The notes under the pieces: model-generated
Told to the model about the DNA's origin: nothing
Database searches by the model: none
Seen by the model: only the letters and a program-made list of their open reading frames with translations
Source: Plectrocnemia conspersa
Lineage: Eukaryota; Arthropoda; Insecta; Trichoptera; Polycentropodidae
Assembly: GCA_009617715.1 (NCBI GenBank)
Contig: VTFK01000072.1
Span: 1,982,615-2,046,614 of the forward strand
Reading direction: 5' to 3'
DNA: 64,000 nt
In this document: positions 34,464 through 46,620 of the stretch, piece after piece
Layout of the letters: the number at the start of each line of letters is the position of its first letter
Numbering within the stretch: the stretch's first letter is position 1
Translations under genes and position numbers: made by a program

Positions 34464-36883
34464 ATAAACTACTAGTGTTCGTTTTGTTAACGTAAAATGT
34501 TAATTTTATTGTACTTTTTATTTTTTAACAATTTTAAAGAGTGTTTCGAGTTTCATGAATCTGTCGGTTTCATCAAACAGTTTAAGTGAGTTGAACTATA
34601 TTTTTTTATAAAAAAAAAACTAATTTCTATGTATTATATAGTCCTTATGTATGTTTATATTCAATAACGGTTGATAAAATTAGAACTAATGTTTTATAAA
34701 CAAGATCTAGTAATGCGGTTTTATGAACATTATCGAATATTGTGTTTAACATGCGGTTGAGCTTTCTCACAGTCAAATTTTCCTTCTATCGGTTCCTGTA
34801 TTCGTAGAAGTGAAAATTGCTTTTTGCCTCATCTATAGACGTATAATAATTGCTTTCCATCTTTGCGGGCAGGATATTGCGGTGAATATGATCGTATGTT
34901 GAATTATAATATCTCTATGTGATCTATAGTAACAAGTGCAACGTGTAATGTTTGATAATATAAATAATAATTATTATTATATATTATGGAGGAGTATTTT
35001 CCTTAAGCAAAGGGCCTTGTCCTCTATATATAACTACGTTGTTAGCGCTATGTTATACAATATACGTAACGATGTTACATTATTGCTCAGAATTTTCCTG
35101 TGCGATGAAATATATGAAATAAAATTATACGGGATATTTAATGCAGCAGAAATAATATTTTAAATGATTGCAAAAATATCATATTTTAATTATTTTACAA
35201 TATCACTTGATTGATTGTATTACATTAATACTAAAAAAATATATAAATAGATTTAAAATTCCAATCTTAAATTTTGAAAACTTCATAAGTTTAGAAACAA
35301 AGGCAGATTAAATTAATTTAGGTGTTTATGTAAATTTTTTAATGCATTGTGAAATATATGTAGACCTTTCTTTGTAGAAAAAATATTTTTCCCATGATAA
35401 TTTTTACATATTTGGTAATTTTTACTTTTAACAAAATGTGTTTTTGTATATATATTTTAAATATAAAAAATATGGTAGAAGTTGCGAATAAAATTTAGAC
35501 ACAGAACTATATATTTCTTTTATATCCTGTCGCTCTTTCGCAGTGCAAAATTTTTGCGTTTAAAAACGCTGTAATAATATACTTTAGAGCTCTGATAATG
35601 GGTGTTCTTGTTGCACGTAAATATGCTCATGAATCATGCAATGTTTTAATATAATATTGCAATTCAATATAAAACAATTAAATTTCAAATTCGAACCCAT
35701 TTTTAAAATTGCATCCAATAGCAAAAATAATATATATAAAAAAATTCTCTCTCATTTTATATTTAATGTTACTTTATCGACAGTTTAATGGCATTAAAAA
35801 TCAGTAAACTCAAAATACGTATGTATATACTTAACATTTTTTAATTTTACATATTTAATTATAGTATTTTTAGCTCAAAGATAAAATTCTAATATTTCTG
35901 TCGATTTTTTTATTATTATTTATATTTAATTTAGCATCTTTAATTTTGTTCAATCATGCTTAAAATTATTATTTGATGACATATATTAATTTTACTGAAT
36001 AGATGAATTTTATTTTATGCTACAAATTTAATTAAAATACGTATTGCGCAAATCAATAATTTCTTTCCGCATGTACCTTTTATAACAAAAAATTGCAATA
36101 TAAGATTTTCTTTAGTTTTATTTTTAAAAAACGATTTCTTTTTATTCGTCATCTACAATTTTGTTTTTATTTAAATAATTTAAATGCAAAGTCATACCTA
36201 TTTTTTTTATCTGATAATAATTGTTTATAGTACATCAAGAAGTTTTATTTTAAATTATTATTTTAAAATATTTTTACCAAAAATTCTATATGATTTTTTT
36301 TAATTCCAAATAAACAGTTAAAAATACTATTTATACTGCTAAACTTAATAAACATAACCATTTTATTGTAATAAATTGACTAAAGACGCGCTTTTACTTA
36401 TTATTATTATCATTAAAAAATATTGCAAAAGCAAATAATATTGTTTGATCTCATGCCGTGACGAATATTGGGGTTGACATATTCAAAGCTTTCGTGTATG
36501 GAATCTATAAATAACTCATTTTAATTAAAAGTCAAAATTTGAAAAATGTGTGATTGTAAAATCTATGTATATGAAATGTGTTTATTTATCAACAAGGAAA
36601 AATATTTTTACAATATCTTTTGCTCAAAATCTATTTTATATAAAAACCATAAATTTATTGTAGTAGATTTTACTATCATTGAAAAGCGCATTTATTTTAA
36701 ATCTTAATTTGGGCTAAATGAGCATTTTATTAAAAATCAATAAGGGTTAAAAAAAATCTGTCTCTTTCAAATGAAATCCGGCACAGTTTATCTACGTTTT
36801 TTTTAAATAGTTTTTAATTTTTCATCTCTCATAATTTAATTTTAGTTTTCAAAAGATATTTATAATTTATTTGTGATTGATTG
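34464..36883. other. AT-rich DNA, no gene recognised
   Basis: A 75-codon frame at 34936 is AT-driven with no domain. The right part (36700-36880) may contain the decayed continuation of the adjacent LINE relic on the minus strand. Confidence 0.45.
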
Positions 36884-37170
36884 TCACTTGTTAAAAAGCT
36901 GTATCGTCAGCATATATATGTAGGTAAAAGGGATATTGCTCTTATACAAGATAAATAGAAAATGAACAAATTTCTCAGAGGAATTGTACGCGGTATCGAG
37001 TGCTCATTATTTAGTGAAACAATATAGCTTCTACTTTTCAGTTATAAGCGTATTAGATAATCAGGAGCATTGTATTTATATGGTTTATGAATCAATCTCT
37101 CATGACATACTGTGTCAAAAGCTTTTTCTATATCAAACAATAAGAGGCCCGTACTTTTTTTCATATTAAA
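36884..37170 (-). pseudogene. Jockey-like reverse-transcriptase relic
   Basis: The minus strand from 37170 reads MKKSTGLLLFDIEKAFDTVC (motif A, about 37106-37165), then HERLIHK and NAPDYLIRL, LNNEHSIPR, and IYADDTAF (motif C, 36898-36921). YADD is intact, but motif B (GVPQGS) is lost and a stop follows LIRL. Spacing and wording match Jockey-clade LINEs, as in the intact element at 19162-23801, although the sequences are clearly different. It is a decayed internal fragment. Confidence 0.8.
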
Positions 37171-37429
37171 ACTAGCGCATTGATGGGTTTTGAAGTGATT
37201 TTTGCGCAAAAAAAAAATTATGCATATATGTTTTTCTCTATGAATTGAAGTAGCTCAATATATCATATTTTATTTCTTAATACGCACGACTTAGTTTTAA
37301 GTAAAATATCGAAAAAAATATATAAAATTATTGATTTATTGAGAAAATATTAAAAGGTTTAAGCTTGTGATATTTTTTTCTACTTTTTAATGTTAATTGC
37401 ATTAATTGGAGAAAAAAATTCGAAGGCAG

Positions 37430-38010
37430 TCAAAATGTATGCAGATGGTAGTTGTGTTCGGTGCGTGTTTTCAGTCAGTGTCCAAATTCGCGTGCGTCGG
37501 CCATGCTGTTTTGTGCAAAACCTTCCGTCGGCCGATACCAAAAGGATGCCCGCCCACCCAGGGGAGGTCTGGCCGTGACCGACCGAAGTTATTCCACCTC
37601 GGAGGCAATTGAGCGTTCAGAAATGCCACCGCCAAACTGTAAAAGGGGGCACCAAAAAAAGAGGGTCTCGGCTTTTTCCCTCTCGCTCGCTCCTCTCGGA
37701 GGCAAATGGCAAGTTCTGATTTACTGCCGCTCTCTGCCGAAACATCCGCCGGCCGGCCCATGCGAAAAGACGGCATGTGACGATTATTATGTGCCATCGA
37801 GAACTGTCATCGAGGCTCTCTCCGATGCGGTTCCCGTCCGGCCAACGGTAATTTCCCCCATTACCGAATTGCGGCCGATGTGACTTTTGCGAAGCAGCCG
37901 AAGAAAATTTCGTGCTTTTCATTTTTCGCATAGTTGCGTGGCGCGGTCGACCGTTATGCGGAGATGGCGGCTTTTGATGCGATCGCGCGCGGGGGTCCGC
38001 GGCGATTTTT
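37430..38010. promoter_or_regulatory. CpG-rich island
   Basis: Abrupt shift to GC- and CpG-rich sequence, with (C)TCTCGCTCGCT runs (GAGA-factor-like on the other strand) and GCGATCGCGCGCG. Long open frames overlap in several frames on both strands (for example 160 codons on the minus strand from 38099). This is expected when stop codons are depleted by base composition, and none shows a domain. It could be a promoter or CpG-rich first exon of an unidentified gene. Confidence 0.4.
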
Positions 38011-39339
38011 AATTGGCGTCGATTTACGTTTATCTGAAAGAAAGTCGAATAAAGATTGAGTTTGAAGTTGTGCATTTTGATTTTCTTAGCTCTAGTCATT
38101 CGATGTGCTATTTCAGAACCTTGATGGTGTACAAAATATTATTTTTAATGAGCCAAAGTATATGCAAAAAATTTAAAATATTATTAATGTCATTGTAAAC
38201 CGTTAAATATACAAATAAATTGATAGCCATAAAAAATCTTACTGCAAACTCATTAAATAATCTCATTTATCTGTAGCCCGATTTTAATAAGTATTGATAT
38301 GGACATGTCTAGATGTTTAGAAATAAAATGCCTAGTTTCATAAATTTTTTTTTGTCTGAATCAAATCAAACCATCAGCGTAAACTTTATTTTCTGATTAC
38401 TGAACAAATTGTGGAATTACAATTTTTTTAGAGATAGTAACGGTGACAATAGAGTTTTCTTGAGACGCTTTTATAAGGATGGTGATGTTAGATTTTTTTA
38501 GGATATGCAAAGTAGTTTTATAAAGTTATAAAAAAAATAGATATTATTTAATACATATATTTAATGATAGAATATTTAAATGTATATTAAAAATAATAAT
38601 ATGAATAACTTCAAACGAAAATGCATTTCTACTCCAATAACGGTTTTTATCCATTACTTTAACGTTACGATGGTTGTGATGACTTCATATAAAATGATTA
38701 TTGGTAATATTTTTGATTAAAAAATAAGAATTTTTTCTTAAAGGCTCATGATTTTATAAAAAGCCTAATCCTATTCCGACATATTATTTAAAGTCAAATA
38801 GCTATTTGAAGAATGGTGGACTTTTTATGGAAAAAATTAAAACCTCATAGTAAAAGCTCATTTCAAATTATTAGGATCATAAAATTTTACATATATTTTA
38901 ACGTTATTTTACATAAAATTACAGTAAACAGGGTTTAAATTATTCGTTGCTAAAAATTGAGCTATATTAATTTATGATCAATTTATGAGACAATAACTTT
39001 TAAGTCTGTCCGTTGCTTTTTTGTCCACCTATTTTTTAGAAAATTTATAAGTAAATATACAGCTGAGCTTGTTAAAGCATGAGTGATATGTAACATAAAT
39101 TATATAAATACGCTTGTTTAAGTTTAAGATTAGAGTATACTCACACGTCGTATAACATAATTACTATTTTTAGTCAAATGTGTGATTTGTGAGAATTCGT
39201 TGCATTTTCTTCCTTGTGTATTGCTCTTAACATCATGTGTTGCTTTCAATGGTAAAAACTCGTTTACCGAAAGCAATGTGCATTGTCTTGAATGTATCAA
39301 ATAATAATTCGCGGTCATGTATTATTTTTGCGCACAATT
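38011..39339. other. AT-rich DNA, no gene recognised
   Basis: Nothing identifiable in low-complexity sequence. Confidence 0.5.
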
Positions 39340-39770
39340 ACGGAATGTTACGAATTTCGTCATAAACACGTAACACGTGAATAAGTGTAACGACATGGGA
39401 AGTGATTCACCTATGTTATATGCCGACGATTCGCGTGGTTCGACGATGAATCAAAACAGCTCAAACGCTTCCACGTGACGGATGACAGAAAAAGTAGAAT
39501 CGAAAGGTATCGTGGCAAAAACAAAATTAATACAAGACGTTTGTATTATTCAATCCGCGTTTTTGTTTACAAAGGTATTCCTACGTTCGGAATCTCTGCG
39601 ATGTGTCATGTTTGTAATTCGTCACTGATTTCCGCCCACCGCGTGTACCTAATGTACCAAAGAAAAATCAGTGGGATGCTCGCGTGGGCGTCATTGAGGG
39701 TGTATTCTTTTTACGAATCTGAGAATTTTCTCTTCGGAGAGGATTTTCCGTAGATTTTGCCACCATAAAT
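39340..39770. promoter_or_regulatory. Less AT-rich block with EGR-like site
   Basis: Contains GCGTGGGCG (39682-39690), a perfect EGR-type zinc-finger consensus, and paired CACGTGA-type E-boxes. A 92-codon frame at 39475 starts without a convincing ATG context and has no domain. Possible enhancer or promoter; inference. Confidence 0.25.
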
Positions 39771-40639
39771 TGTCGTTGAGTGTGTCGTAATAATTTTATT
39801 TTTATATAATACATCCTACGGATTCAGTCCATTCTATACGTTTTATGTATTGTTTTGGTATTATAACATTAGAATATGACAAAAAATATAAATGAATCAT
39901 ACGTTGTATGTTGTATACTAACCTCAGTCATGCAAATTCGATCACCGGCAAAAATAATAAATATCTCACTTACGGTGTCTCACAGAATCATTATTAAGTG
40001 GTTAAACAAGTTTTTTTATGTTTTATTGTAAACATATTATCATTAGGACATAGTAAAAAAAGCCTTGTACAATTTAATATTATATATTAAGTCACCGCTC
40101 AGATGAAGGCTTTGCTTTGCTATGAAGCGTTCTTAGATTTATGAAAACTGTGACATACATATATTTTTGTTCAATTAAAGAATTAAATTTATTTATTTTT
40201 AAATAAATTAAAACCATTACAACTTTACATATGTTTTTTTAAGCATTATATAAATTTTATTGTAAATATAGAATCATTAAAAATTGACAATATATATTAG
40301 GTTTAAACTATAGTAAAGTATGTATTTTGGGGATTGGTGTCAAAAAAAATATATTAAAAAAAATATTTTAATTAAAAAATTTTTTTTATGAATGACATGC
40401 ATAACATAACCTTAAATGTCCAACATATTATTTTTTTTTTATTATAAGATTTATTGTAAATAAATTTAATTTTTTCTTCCATTAATTCTTCGAACAAACT
40501 AACTTGTTCTTCTTCTGAAGTTATTTAAATAGACCTGTATCATAAATGCAACATTTGGCTTCTTAATTAATACATATGTATACTCTTGTAATAGATGTTG
40601 CACATTGTACCTTAATACAGACGCTCAAGTTAATTTTTG
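39771..40639. other. AT-rich DNA, no gene recognised
   Basis: Nothing identifiable. Confidence 0.5.
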
Positions 40640-40940
40640 AGGTCACGAAAAACTTTGATATTGAAATTGCAACCTTGCGCAATGTCTGTCTCCGTTATTG
40701 ATGCGTCATGTCTGTCCTGGTGGAGCCGCGGAAATTTTCTAAATTCCTCTCTTCGCGAACTTTGGCACTCGCTGACCGATCGCCTGTCCTTGCAAGGACG
40801 TCGCGAAGAAGGCAGGATGGTGCAAGAATAACCAAGACGTGACGTCATCGTCGATCGCGCGACTCGCATCTATACTTTCACTCTTGTTCTACTTTCCGCT
40901 TTCCGTGTCCGGATGCTGTGTGTACGCATTTTGCTACGAA
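40640..40940. promoter_or_regulatory. CpG-rich island with CRE
   Basis: Contains the full cAMP-response element TGACGTCA at 40840-40847, the palindrome TCCTTGCAAGGA and several CGCG steps. Overlapping short frames lack domains. A promoter-like reading is inference. Confidence 0.35.
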
Positions 40941-41903
40941 CGACCGTTGTGTCATCAAATCGGGTCGATTTTTTTGCATTCATAATATACACACATGTCA
41001 TTTTCGAACGTAGATTACGTTTTGTACGGTTTCATTTGGTCATCGTGACGAGGCAATTCCGCTGCGTTGCAAGTTTACGGTATTCTTCGGTAATAATGTG
41101 GTGTTGGTAATATTGCACTACTATTAAAATTTCAGGAGCATCGTGTAATTATTTATCGATTTTTTTATTTAATTCGTATTACAATTCAGAAATACTCTTA
41201 GACGGTAAATTATACATATCGTAGAACGGTTTAATCAATTTGGTTTATAGCATTAGCAGTCTAAATAAAAAGAACATTAACGCTGCAGTAATTGCAGCAA
41301 TTTATGACGTTGAACACAGCTTAATAAAACAAATATATTGCGCAGTTTCACGAATGATTTAATATACTTTATATACAAATATAATTTGAGTAAGAATGTA
41401 CCATAATAATATCCAATTGTATAGTAAATTTAAATAAATATTTAGTGGAAAAATCATATTATGAAACACATGCTTTTAAGTCACCTTATGTGAAATTGCC
41501 AAAAAGTCACTAGCACTATTCTGATTCACATTTACAGTGAAAATTAGCTCTGTTTTTTTTCGATATAAGTATTATATATTATACAGTGTGTATAATTTTT
41601 GTAAATTAACCTTTTATTGTAAAAATTGATTGAAAAATAATAATATATTATTATTAATTAGTTTACAATATTTTAGGTAATGTAAATTAGAGCCTTTCTA
41701 ACAAAATAGAAAAGATAACAGTAGACTGTTATGATATCAATATCATTATTAAAATAATTATGTATTACATTGCATACATAAATATGTTAATGTATAGTAT
41801 ATATTTACTTATTTTATTAATGAATGCATGTTAATACACACAATAATATGTTACAAAGAATAATAAAAATATCTAGATTATTTTTTTTTATTTTTAGAAG
41901 AAA
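40941..41903. other. AT-rich DNA, no gene recognised
   Basis: Nothing identifiable beyond the tail of the preceding island. Confidence 0.5.
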
Positions 41904-42205
41904 AAGCATTAAATGTTTCAAACTTTAAATTAGTACGTAGTTTAATTTTAATTATACCTACTCAAAATATTATTATTATAATGAATTATTTTGTTATTAT
42001 TATAATAAATTAATTTCAACCGACTTAAAATTTAGCATTATTTGTATTTATTTAAAAAATATAAAAATTTAATACCAGCCATTGAGAAAGTTCACAAGTG
42101 CACAATATTAAATCTGAAATATGAGCGATTTTGGCAATCATAAAGTGTTTTTTTTTATTATGGCTGTGATACAATTAGGCTATAGGTAATACAGTAAATA
42201 AAAAG
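41904..42205 (+). repeat. Dispersed repeat family, copy B
   Basis: Second copy of the element at 10717-11010, with the same order of matching blocks and the same strand, about 31 kb away. Diverged, no coding capacity. Confidence 0.45.
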
Positions 42206-43439
42206 AAAAAAGTGTCCACAAATTGTTGTAATATATAAGGACTCAATTAATAGTACAAAAATGTGTTTTTAGAGTTAGTCTGTTTTTGGAGTTTTTAGAA
42301 ATAAAAAATCTGTAATATTTCAATACAAATAGTTAAAAAAACTGGCGAATAAATTTGATTTTGGAATATTTGAATATTCAGTTTGGAATCTTTAAATATG
42401 TATAAATAAAAATGCATTAATATCTATGTTTTAATATTATAACACAAATAGTTTATATGTTCACAATTGAAACATATTAATTTGAATCAAAAACGATTCT
42501 TAATACAGAATTTTTACGGCAGTATTCGAAGAAGTTGTTTCTTCTCATTGACAATATTTGGTGCAACAAAGCAAACATTGTTAGTAAAGTTGTTTAAAAA
42601 TTTTAATTAACTTACAAAATAATATTGTTGTTATAAAATATATAACTGATACTTTAATTTAATTTTTAGTATTTTTTTTTATAAAAAAAATATTGTTGTA
42701 CTTTATTTAATATTTTTAATCTCTCGTATATACGATACATTATTTACAATTTTTTTAGTTAATTTTATCATTTCGCTTATATTTTGCAGTAAATGAATCT
42801 GGTTCTTCGGAATCACTAATATATTTTCTTTAGATAATTTTTTTTAGTGATTACAAACCGAGATAATTAAGCCGTCTTAACTTATTTAATCTTAACCAAA
42901 CAATTCCCCAATATCTTGGTTAATAAAATCTCAAAAAATAACTTATAATATTTTTATGTAATTATAATATGAACAAATTCTTCAACTCTTTGTGGGACAT
43001 TATTACCTCTAGTAATTGTCATCTTCAATAGGCATTTTTTTTATTTCTGATTTTTCTAATTATTGTGTTTCTAATTATTATTTTTAAAATAATGGAAAAA
43101 ACTTATACTTTTTTAATTGCATAAAAATAGAGCTTATTTAATTAAGAGTTATTGGAATATATATGTATGTATACATAGAAACATTTATTTTTTGTTGCAA
43201 TATTCGGACGTCATATTACAATTGCAAAGAAATTAGAAAGTTCAATGTCGAACTTCAAATCTAGATCCGCTTATGCGTTTATATGACATTAAACTATGTA
43301 TTGACATAAATTCCATATCCAGTTTAATTTATAAGAAATTATCGATTAATAAAAAAAATAGTGATTCATAGCTTTCGCGACATTGACTTGTTAAGAACGA
43401 AGCCTTCGACATTTACAATCGCATTGTAACAAATAGCGA
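42206..43439. other. AT-rich DNA, no gene recognised
   Basis: Nothing identifiable. Confidence 0.5.
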
Positions 43440-44040
43440 GACTCTCGCTCCGGTTTTAATATCGTTAAAAATGTTAATTAAAATTAACCAAGAATGCCTG
43501 TGCCATATTCGACTTTTATATCGTTTCGATACAATTGCAAAAAAATGCTGCTAGTGTCAATCAAAACTCGCTATCTCCCGCATCGCCATCGATACACGCG
43601 CATAGCTCGCATTGCGTATGCCCTATCGCGCGTTTCGATCGCATGGAAACGCTGCAATTTTCAAGGTTCGGCTTTTTCGCATTACGGCCGTCTTTCGTCT
43701 CAATACGTCTTATTAAAATACCACTACGTGGACGAAACTGCACACGTCGTCCGGCCGTGGCCGAGTCCCCTATAAGGCACTGCGGCATTTTGTCGTAATT
43801 AAAAGCCTTCAAGACGATCGAGGATTCTTAAAAATCTGACCGCGTGTATCAATCGCCTGCGTCTGTGCGGTCGGTAGTTCTAATATTGGATTTGACCGAA
43901 ATTGATCCCGCGTGCATATCGTTGCCCGATTGTCCAGAAACAGAAACCGATTACCTGAGTAAGAAATGTGCTGTAGTGGTCCTTGGACGCGCGTACACGT
44001 CCAGCGTTTCCGGTACGGCGGCTACGTGCTAATCCTCATA
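43440..44040. promoter_or_regulatory. CpG-rich island
   Basis: GC- and CpG-rich with three mutually overlapping frames of 83-93 codons at 43494-43812, none with a recognised domain. It contains GTCGTAATTAAAAGCC (homeodomain-type TAATTA). Could be a promoter, enhancer or CpG-rich exon. Confidence 0.35.
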
Positions 44041-45399
44041 TCCGATATTTGGTAGAAACCATTTCATGAATGGCAAGACTGAATTTAACGTAAGAGCTAT
44101 GCTAATTTTTAAACGAGCTCTGTAAGACTAATTGTCCTTACACGTGTATGAGTAGTCGAGCATCGAGAGATTTTAGCTGCAAAAAATGGCAGACAAGACG
44201 CAACAAGCGCCTAACAAGTTCAAGGCCGTTACGTAATAACAGATGTATGAATTGAGAAAAGATTTGGAGGTGTGTTTCGGAAGATAAATTTCGTAAGAAA
44301 AAAACTTTCATTTTAATAAAATATTTTTAATTTATATTTTATTTTCACAAGTAGCCTATTTGACTGTGCGTTTTAAGAAAATTATGTAATTCTTCTATAT
44401 ATACAGTAGCGTGCAAAAAAACGCATTAATTCTCAAAATCGTAAAGAAATAAAATATTTCCGGTATCTCTTGTTGGAATTCTCTGATTTTTTTGTGTTGA
44501 TTTAGGGGTAAATCTTCATTGTTTTCTATTAGTTACTAAGTCAATTGATTAACTGCTTTTGTGGAGAAAATATTTGTACATTATACATCATTGGCATAAT
44601 AGAAACCATATTTTAACAAATCCAAAGACATACGAAAGATCAAAATTAAACTATTATAATATGTTATTTTTAATTTATGTTAAATGTAAAACAATGATAT
44701 TTTACATAGGCTTTTTAAGGTCCATATTTTCTACGGGCAGTGCGTATTATTAGTTTGTTTTAAAAAAAAATTCGAAGGAGTAAAAATTTTAAATTTCAAA
44801 AATATCTTTAAAATTCAAATCAAGGGAACAGCACATAAGTAAAATATCTTTGATAAGATTGAATCAAGTTCTGATTTTAGAAATAGATTAAAAAAACGCA
44901 TATTTTCAAGATTAATTTGTAAATAAACATTCAAAGTGCTGCGCGGCAGTTTTACAAATTAAAATCTAATTAAAGCGAAAATTTTTCGCTGCGCTGCCTA
45001 ATATTTTATGTTTTTTGATGAATAACCTTTATCTCTATTCAATTTCCGCCCTAAATGTTATCCGTTTTGGTTTGCTATTTTATAATTTGTGCCTTGAGTT
45101 TTTTTATATATTCTACATCTATACGTATGAATAATTTTAAATGGAAAAAATGTAATATTAAATATTCAATATGTAAAAAATATAGACCTGTTATTTTACA
45201 ATTTGTTTGACCCGTGCCACATCCGTTTTTTCTGTGTGAATGGAGAAACTGATGCTGAAATTCATCGTCAATATTTTTACTGTTTATGGTAAAATATGAT
45301 GAATAATGAATTATGAGGCTATATGTAGTCACTGATGAACTCATTTTTATAAGCGTTTAACGATAGATTTACAAGGAAACAGTTGACGAAAGGTGTCAG
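44041..45399. other. AT-rich DNA with one Tc1-like terminal sequence
   Basis: ACAGTAGCGTGCAAAAAAAC at about 44402 resembles Tc1-type terminal repeats (CAGTAGCGTGCAAAA), but no inverted partner was found within the window. Otherwise unremarkable. Confidence 0.35.
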
Positions 45400-46080
45400 A
45401 TTTTTAACATATTGAATATTTTTAATCATGTGTTAATTTATTATTAAATATATTTTTAAAAACTAGTACCCACTTTGTGTTCAAAATTAAACAACTCTTT
45501 ATGAAACGATAACCGAAATATTATATTATTGTAAATTGTGCGCGTTGGGTGGCAAAAAAATATGCCAGACTTTGAACATCTTCTATATTTTCACTAATTG
45601 GCTAATTTTTAATAAAATATATATTTTGAAATATAGTACTAATGTGTTTTAAAAATAAAACACTAGAATCATAAAAATCGTGTCCAAAATTGATATTTAT
45701 GGAACAGTTACTGAAAGATCATACTATCGGAAATAGTGCGCGTTGGGTGCTGAAAATATGGCAGGTTTAAATATCTTTTATATTTTTAGTTGTGGGTACT
45801 ATATGTTCAAAATAAAAAACCAAACACTGGAATTAAAAAAATCGCGTTTAGAATTTCTCTTTAGAAAATGATTACCGAAAGATTATTTTATTGGAAACTG
45901 TGCGCGTTGGGTGCCAAAAAAATATAGCAGACTTTGATCTTCTTTATTTTCACTAATAGGTAAATTTTTAATAAAATGTATATTTTGAAATAAAGGTTTT
46001 TCAAAAAAAAAACACTTGAATAAAAATCTCGTGTTCAGATTTGTTCTTTATGAAACGGTTACTGAATTAACTTTTCATAT
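45400..46080 (+). repeat. Tandem array, ~160-200-bp unit, about 3.5 copies
   Basis: The anchor GTGCGCGTTGGGT occurs at 45538, 45736 and 45900, spaced 198 and 164 bp. Each is followed by ATAT/ATATGGCAG/TAGCAGACTT-type sequence, a CTTTATxTTTTCACTAAT-like block, TTTTAATAAAAT and ATATTTTGAAATA, a block with AAACACTxGAATxA, and TTTATGAAACGRTTACTGAA. A partial unit precedes the first anchor. The second unit has a deletion. No coding motif. The array may be a minisatellite or a short satellite fragment. Confidence 0.75.
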
Positions 46081-46279
46081 ATTCCTCGGCAATAAATTAT
46101 TGTTCTTATTCATCGTTTTCAGATATTTTATAACATTTTAATTAGGCAGGATATGAAAATCGACGCATTTCCGACTTCCTACACATGAGTCATATAAATG
46201 TAATGTTCTTTCGGCTAACAATCTACTAAATATGTCAAGTCAGGATTATTCCGATAAACCTTTCCGCCGATACGTGAAT

Positions 46280-46620
46280 TGCCAAGTCACTGTGCATTTC
46301 ACGTTACAACGGTCTTCCCTGAGTTTACGCGATGCAACGTGACGTAGACAGCATATCATTGTGCAAACGCCTTCGACGGTTCAAAGTCCGAGAAAAACTA
46401 CACCCAGGGAAAATAACGGGGTTCGGGGAACATTCACGCGGTTATTCCGCGGGCGCGCGAACGAGACGCGCGTAATGACGTCACGCGAGTTCGCCGAGAT
46501 CGGTCGTCTCGCGAAAGTATGCCAAGTTGCGAGAACTGTCGCAACCTTGAAGGAAACCCAACGGTGGGAGCCGGCATGAATGGGCCACACGTCACACGCG
46601 CGGCTTCGCCTACTACAATA
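46280..46620. promoter_or_regulatory. CpG-rich island with CRE
   Basis: Very CpG-rich (CCGCGGGCGCGCGAACGAGA) with the perfect CRE TGACGTCA at 46476-46483 directly followed by CGCG. Frames of 69-72 codons on both strands look compositional. Promoter-like; no gene identified. Confidence 0.4.

Noticed and set aside
37617..38099. 160-codon minus-strand frame in the CpG island, and a 143-codon plus-strand frame across it
   Set aside because: Several long frames overlap on both strands, the plus-strand one lacks an ATG, and none has a domain. Stop depletion by GC-rich composition explains them.
44402..44440. CAGTAGCGTGCAAAAAAAC as one end of a Tc1-like element
   Set aside because: Good resemblance but no second end in the window, so not called as an element.
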